This document shows positions 60,495 through 64,000 of a stretch of 64,000 bases of DNA, piece by piece (positions within the stretch are counted from its first letter, which is position 1; each line of letters opens with the position of its first letter). The notes beneath the pieces were generated by a model. The model did not search any database, was not told where the DNA came from, and saw only the letters and a list, made by a program, of their open reading frames with translations. The DNA is from an uncultured Lachnospiraceae bacterium. GTDB lineage: Bacteria > Bacillota > Clostridia > Lachnospirales > Lachnospiraceae. The translations under genes were made by a program, and so were the position numbers. The DNA lies in the NCBI GenBank assembly GCA_910588865.1, contig CAJUSJ010000005.1:1-64000 (forward strand). The letters run 5' to 3'.

Positions 60495-62138
60495 ATGAGG
60501 ACATTATACTATAATGGCAGCCTGTATACAGGAGACCCGGAGAACCCGGAAGCAGGGGCCATGGTGGTGGAGAACGGAGAGATTTTGTGGGCAGGCGGGA
60601 AGCCTGGGGAAAGGCTGGCCTGGGAGGAAATTTTTGGGGAGGATGTTCCGGAACATAAGGTGGATCTGAAAGGAAGGTTTGTGACCAGCGGTTTTATTGA
60701 TTCCCACATGCATATGGTGGAGTACGGCAAGCTTTTGGGGGAGGTGTCCCTGGCGGACCATACTGGTTCCCTGAAAGAGGTGTGTGACCGGGTAAAGGAA
60801 TTTATCAAGGAAAACCAGATTCCGAAAGGGACCTGGGTCTGCGGCCGTGGCTGGAACCAGGACTATTTTCAGGACGAGAAAAGGTTTATCACCTGCCGGG
60901 ACTTGGACCAGGTCTCCGCGGAGCATCCGATCTTTCTGGCAAGAGCCTGCGGCCATGTGGTGTCGGTGAACTCAAAGGCCATGGAGCTGGCAGGGGTCAC
61001 GAGGGAGACAACGCAGCCTTCTGACGGCCGTTTCCAGGTTGACCATGAAGGGGAGCCCAATGGAGTCTTTGAGGAAAACGGGATTTCTTTGGTAAAAGAT
61101 GCCATTCCCCCTGTGACAATCCAGAAGGTAAAGGAGTTTATCCTGGCAGCCCAGAGGGCTCTCAACAGCTTTGGTATCACCACGGTCCACACCGACGATT
61201 TTCTGTCCTTAAATGGAGTGGATTATGAGATGGTGCTGAGAGCGTACCGGGAGCTGGAGGAGGAGGGCAGGCTGACAATCAAAATCTGTGAGCAGTCTCA
61301 GTTTGAGAACCTAGAGCAGCTGAAGGAATTCGCGGGAAAAGGCTACCATACAGGCGCTGGAACGGACTATGTGAGAATCGGTCCGCTAAAGATCATAAGC
61401 GACGGTTCCCTGGGTGCCAGGACCGCGTTTTTGTCAGAGCCTTACGCCGATAAAAGGGACACAAGGGGAATCGCTGTACTGACCCAGGAGGAACTTGACC
61501 AGATGATTTCCTATGCCCATAGCCGCGGGATGCAGGCAGCGGTTCATGCCATCGGGGATGGAAGTATGGAGATGGTGGTCCGCTCTTTTGAGAAATGTCT
61601 TGAGGAAATGCCCAGGCAGGACCACCGTCACGGCATCGTCCACTGTCAGATCACCACAAAGCCTCTCCTGGAGAAAATTAAGGAGCTGTCCCTTCATACC
61701 TATGCCCAGAGTATTTTTCTGGATTATGACAGCAAGATCGTGGAAAGCAGGGTGGGGCGGGAACGGGCAGGGGATACCTATCAGTTCGGGACCCTGTTCC
61801 ATATGGGCCAGGGCCTGTCCAATGGGTCGGACTGCCCGGTGGAGACGCCCAATGTGATGAAGGGAATCCAGTGCGCTGTCACCAGGACTTCCCTGGACGG
61901 GGCCAGGACCTTTCTCCCTAAGGAGGCCCTGACGGTAGAAGAGGCCCTGGCAAGCTACACGGTCATGGGCGCCAGGGCTTCTTTTGAGGAAAGAAAAAAG
62001 GGAATGCTGAAAAAGGGCATGAAAGCGGATTTCGTTGTGCTCAGCGAGAACCTCCTTGAGACGCCTCCTGACAAGCTGGGGCAGGTGCTGGTGGAACAGA
62101 CCTATGTAGACGGAATCTGTGTCTATGAAAGGCATTGA
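60495..62138 (+). CDS. YtcJ-like metal-dependent amidohydrolase
   Basis: A 547-residue amidohydrolase_3 protein: FVTSGFIDSHMHMVEYGKLL (HxH metal ligands), GTWVCGRGWNQDYF, KIISDGSLGARTAFLSEPY, MQAAVHAIGDGSMEMVV, NGSDCPVETPN. YtcJ relatives hydrolyse N-substituted formamides or similar amides; the substrate here is unknown. The ATG at 60495 has AGGAGGAAAGG upstream, the last block of repeat copy B. The frame opens upstream at 60402 inside the terminator and repeat and is not used. Confidence 0.9.
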   Translation: MRTLYYNGSLYTGDPENPEAGAMVVENGEILWAGGKPGERLAWEEIFGEDVPEHKVDLKGRFVTSGFIDSHMHMVEYGKLLGEVSLADHTGSLKEVCDRVKEFIKENQIPKGTWVCGRGWNQDYFQDEKRFITCRDLDQVSAEHPIFLARACGHVVSVNSKAMELAGVTRETTQPSDGRFQVDHEGEPNGVFEENGISLVKDAIPPVTIQKVKEFILAAQRALNSFGITTVHTDDFLSLNGVDYEMVLRAYRELEEEGRLTIKICEQSQFENLEQLKEFAGKGYHTGAGTDYVRIGPLKIISDGSLGARTAFLSEPYADKRDTRGIAVLTQEELDQMISYAHSRGMQAAVHAIGDGSMEMVVRSFEKCLEEMPRQDHRHGIVHCQITTKPLLEKIKELSLHTYAQSIFLDYDSKIVESRVGRERAGDTYQFGTLFHMGQGLSNGSDCPVETPNVMKGIQCAVTRTSLDGARTFLPKEALTVEEALASYTVMGARASFEERKKGMLKKGMKADFVVLSENLLETPPDKLGQVLVEQTYVDGICVYERH

Positions 62139-62159
62139 GCCCTGCCCCCAAGAGCCTTA

Positions 62160-62651
62160 TCACGTATCACAGCAGAAGACAATGATCCGGACAGGGGTGG
62201 TCTGGGCAGGGATGCTGCGGGTGTTGGTGGTGTAGAGGACCAGCATGTACTGGTTGCCCAAAGTTCCCTGGTAATACTGTCCGTTTGGCAGCTGGACTGT
62301 AGTGGATCCTGAAGGATTGAGGATCAGGGTGTTTTCGCTGTTTCTCAAATTCTGGTCAAAATAGTCCAGCATGGCGAACTCATTGCAGGCCCGGACAAGC
62401 ATTGCCACGGCTTTGTACTGGGGAGGATAGATGAGGGGAACCGGCGCTGTGATGTCGTAAAAGACAATGACAGGGTCCCCCCGCCGCACAGGCTTCTGGT
62501 CCAGCACATAGGTGGAAGTGTCCACTAGGATCTGGAAGGTTTCCTGGTAGTCGGTCTGCACATAGAGCAGCAGGACACAGCCCGGGCGGCTGCCGCTTTG
62601 GAGAGGCGCGATGGAAGTGACGACTCCTTCAATGGGAGAATACTGGTTCAT
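62160..62651 (-). CDS. Conserved hypothetical protein
   Basis: A 163-residue protein of no family I can name. It starts MNQYSPIEGVVTSIAPL, with an OB-like beta-strand pattern (VLLLYVQTDYQETFQILVDT). A middle part follows with PVPLIYPPQYKAVAMLVR and a C-terminal stretch VQLPNGQYYQG. No signal peptide or membrane helix. AGGAGTTTATCC precedes the ATG. It converges on the amidohydrolase, with 21 nt between the stops. Confidence 0.75.
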   Translation of the reverse strand: MNQYSPIEGVVTSIAPLQSGSRPGCVLLLYVQTDYQETFQILVDTSTYVLDQKPVRRGDPVIVFYDITAPVPLIYPPQYKAVAMLVRACNEFAMLDYFDQNLRNSENTLILNPSGSTTVQLPNGQYYQGTLGNQYMLVLYTTNTRSIPAQTTPVRIIVFCCDT

Positions 62652-62723
62652 GGATAAACTCCTGATAAAAATGGTTTTCTATACATCATATGCGGATCTG
62701 TCTGAGAAAAGGCAGAAAATTGC

Positions 62724-62752
62724 TTGTGGCCAATAAAAAAATGTGATACACT
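62724..62752 (+). promoter_or_regulatory. Candidate promoter of the mgtE leader
   Basis: TTGTGG, 17 nt, TACACT. Moderate match, placed just before the first leader hairpin. Confidence 0.4.
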
Positions 62753-62756
62753 AAAA

Positions 62757-62779
62757 GCGGACGAGGTCATCTCGTCCGC
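62757..62779 (+). promoter_or_regulatory. Hairpin at the 5' end of the mgtE leader
   Basis: GCGGACGAG-GTCAT-CTCGTCCGC is a perfect 9-bp stem. Its tail CTTCATGTTTT is only partly T-rich. Confidence 0.5.
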
Positions 62780-62818
62780 CTTCATGTTTTAAAAATACAG
62801 AAAGGAGTGAAAACCAGA

Positions 62819-62935
62819 ATGGAAGGTCGAAGTCACAGGCTGAAAGCAGAATCTACGTATCATGAACGCGTGGCAGGGAAGACAGATCCTGTGGAAAAAC
62901 CCCCATCCTGTCGTCACTGCCTTTTATGGATATAA
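62819..62935 (+). CDS. Candidate leader peptide upstream of mgtE
   Basis: A 38-codon ORF (MEGRSHRLKAESTYHERV then AGKTDPVEKPPSCRH, ending CLLWI) with AGGAG 10 nt upstream. It contains an acidic/proline stretch DPVEKPP. Leader peptides of enterobacterial Mg2+ transporter genes use Pro and acidic codons to sense Mg2+ through ribosome stalling. The parallel is an inference from position and composition. It may also be a chance ORF. Confidence 0.35.
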   Translation: MEGRSHRLKAESTYHERVAGKTDPVEKPPSCRHCLLWI

Positions 62936-62970
62936 GCTCTGCGGTAAAAGCAGGCTAAAGCGTTTATGAG

Positions 62971-63005
62971 AGCCATCTTGCTGTCCTGGCAAGGATGGCT
63001 ATTTT
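62971..63005 (+). terminator. Attenuator-like hairpin upstream of mgtE
   Basis: AGCCATC-TTGC pairs with GCAA-(G)-GATGGCT over 11 bp with one bulge, followed by ATTTTGCTT. It sits about 110 nt before the mgtE start. Confidence 0.55.
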
Positions 63006-63110
63006 GCTTGTGAGCACAGGGAAGAGAGGTGTTCTCTTCGGTGTCCAGGCTCTATGGTTCTGCTTTCATTGGTCTTGAATTTCGGTTTCAGACGGTGAAA
63101 GGAGAAAATT

Positions 63111-64000
63111 ATGGGACAGAATCAGATGAAGCTTATGATGGAGCTTGTGGATGCCAGGGATTTACGGAACCTGAAAGATTCCCTGGCCCAGATGCCGGAG
63201 GCGGATATCGCGGATTTTATGGAGGAGCTGACAGGGGAAAAGACGGTGCTGGTCTTTCGGATGCTCCCAAAGGATCTGGCCACGGATGTGTTCGCTTTTC
63301 TTCCAGTGGAAAAGCAGCAGGAGATCGTCAACAGCATTACGGACGCGGAGCTGCAGGCGGTGATCGAGGACCTGTTTGTGGACGACGCGGTGGACATGCT
63401 TGAGGAGTTTCCGGCTAATGTGGTAAAGAGGGTGCTGAAGAACGCGAAGCCGGACACCAGAAAGCTGATCAATTTGTTTTTGCGGTATCCGGACAACAGC
63501 GCGGGCAGCATCATGACCGCGGAGTACATGGCTTTGAGAAAGGACATGACCGTGGAGGCGGCATTTGCCTACATCCGAAAGCACGGGGTGGACAAGGAGA
63601 CCATCTATACCTGCTATGTCATGGACGAAAAGAGGGCTCTCGAGGGTGTGGTGACGGTGAAGGATCTGCTGATGAACCCTTATGAGGCCCGCCTTGAGGA
63701 CATTATGGACCCCTATGTGATCAAAGCCGTGACAACAGAGGATCAGGAGGCGGTGGCGGAAACCTTTACCAGGTATGATCTTTTAAGCCTCCCTGTGGTG
63801 GATGGGGAGAACCGCCTGGTGGGCATTGTCACTGTGGACGACATCGTGGATGTTATGGAGCAGGAGGCCACAGAGGATTTTGAGAAGATGGCTGCCATGA
63901 TGCCCAGCGAAAAGCCCTATCTGAAGACCAGCGTGTTCATGCTTGCCAAGAACAGGATCCTGTGGCTTTTGATCCTGATGATAAGCAGCATGGTCACAGG
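63111..64000 (+). CDS. mgtE: Magnesium transporter MgtE (partial, runs off the window)
   Basis: The first 296 residues of MgtE: the N-terminal helical superfamily domain (DIADFMEELTGEKTVLVFRM, VEKQQEIVNSITDAELQAVI), two CBS domains (residues ~130-250; NSAGSIMTAEYMALRKDMTV, YDLLSLPVVDGENRLVGIV), the connecting helix (SEKPYLKTSVFMLAKNR) and the beginning of the first membrane helix. MgtE is a Mg2+-gated Mg2+ channel. AAAGGAG lies before the ATG. The membrane domain lies beyond the window. Confidence 0.95.
   Translation, partial: MGQNQMKLMMELVDARDLRNLKDSLAQMPEADIADFMEELTGEKTVLVFRMLPKDLATDVFAFLPVEKQQEIVNSITDAELQAVIEDLFVDDAVDMLEEFPANVVKRVLKNAKPDTRKLINLFLRYPDNSAGSIMTAEYMALRKDMTVEAAFAYIRKHGVDKETIYTCYVMDEKRALEGVVTVKDLLMNPYEARLEDIMDPYVIKAVTTEDQEAVAETFTRYDLLSLPVVDGENRLVGIVTVDDIVDVMEQEATEDFEKMAAMMPSEKPYLKTSVFMLAKNRILWLLILMISSMVT

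Noticed and set aside
62739..63110. M-box (Mg2+) riboswitch before mgtE
   Set aside because: The conserved M-box blocks could not be located by eye; a covariance search would settle it.
1..64000. CRISPR arrays, tRNA or rRNA genes
   Set aside because: No regularly spaced direct repeats with unique spacers and no tRNA cloverleaf or rRNA sequence were recognised in the window.

Overview
The window looks like a chromosome segment of a motile, Gram-positive gut-type clostridium of the family Lachnospiraceae. Support comes from the roughly 50% GC, the strong AGGAGG-type ribosome binding sites with frequent TTG/GTG starts, the DUF1836, DUF3842 and YerC/YecD families, two FeoA proteins ahead of FeoB, a rimP-nusA-ylxR-ylxQ-infB-rbfA-nrnA-truB-ribF-rpsO-pnp block in Firmicutes order, and choline-binding-type repeats on a secreted glycosidase. 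The genus cannot be named from the sequence alone.

Layout. 0-9 kb (minus strand): a flagellin gene with a sigma-28-type promoter and a hairpin over its ribosome binding site. Downstream lie two family-2 glycosyltransferases with TPR repeats, a LicD-type phosphotransferase, decayed copies of LicD and of a second glycosyltransferase, and a three-domain fusion (LicC-like nucleotidyltransferase, cytidylyltransferase, PEP mutase). Together they suggest a phosphonate-decorated surface or flagellin glycan. 9.3-10.7 kb: a lone tyrosine integrase flanked by short repeats. 10.8-12.8 kb: an NhaC-family transporter behind a lysine riboswitch. 13-20 kb: a MATE exporter and a metal block (Fur-box promoter, feoA, feoA, feoB, a Fur DNA-binding domain protein, a DtxR-like regulator, and two CobW-type GTPases, one with a long His/Cys repeat tract). 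20-25.5 kb: polysaccharide deacetylase, D-Ala-D-Ala carboxypeptidase, a polyprenyl-phosphate-type glycosyltransferase and an orphan NMT1/TauA-like lipoprotein. 25.6-32 kb: a complete oppBCDFA operon. 32-41 kb: Uma2-family protein, HAD phosphatase, YerC, DUF1836 protein and a 1781-residue secreted protein with two tandem GH3 units.

41-46.5 kb holds the most striking feature. An NMT1/TauC-type ABC permease gene is split in two. Its first 231 codons end at 42447 and its last 31 codons lie at 46374-46466, in frame. The 3926 bp between them carry a MATE exporter, a 40-54 residue small ORF and a large serine recombinase. Joining the two element ends gives a 50-bp attP with dyad symmetry placed exactly around the shared TTTA crossover. 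This is a compact serine-integrase element whose precise excision would restore the permease.

46.5-64 kb: a third MATE exporter, a DUF3842 protein, then the translation/RNA-processing block with an infB carrying a very long Gly/Arg/Asn/Gln repeat region. Two copies of a ~65-bp repeat flank pnp, each just after a terminator hairpin. The window ends with a YtcJ-like amidohydrolase, a hypothetical protein, and the 5' part of mgtE behind a leader with a candidate leader peptide and attenuator hairpin.
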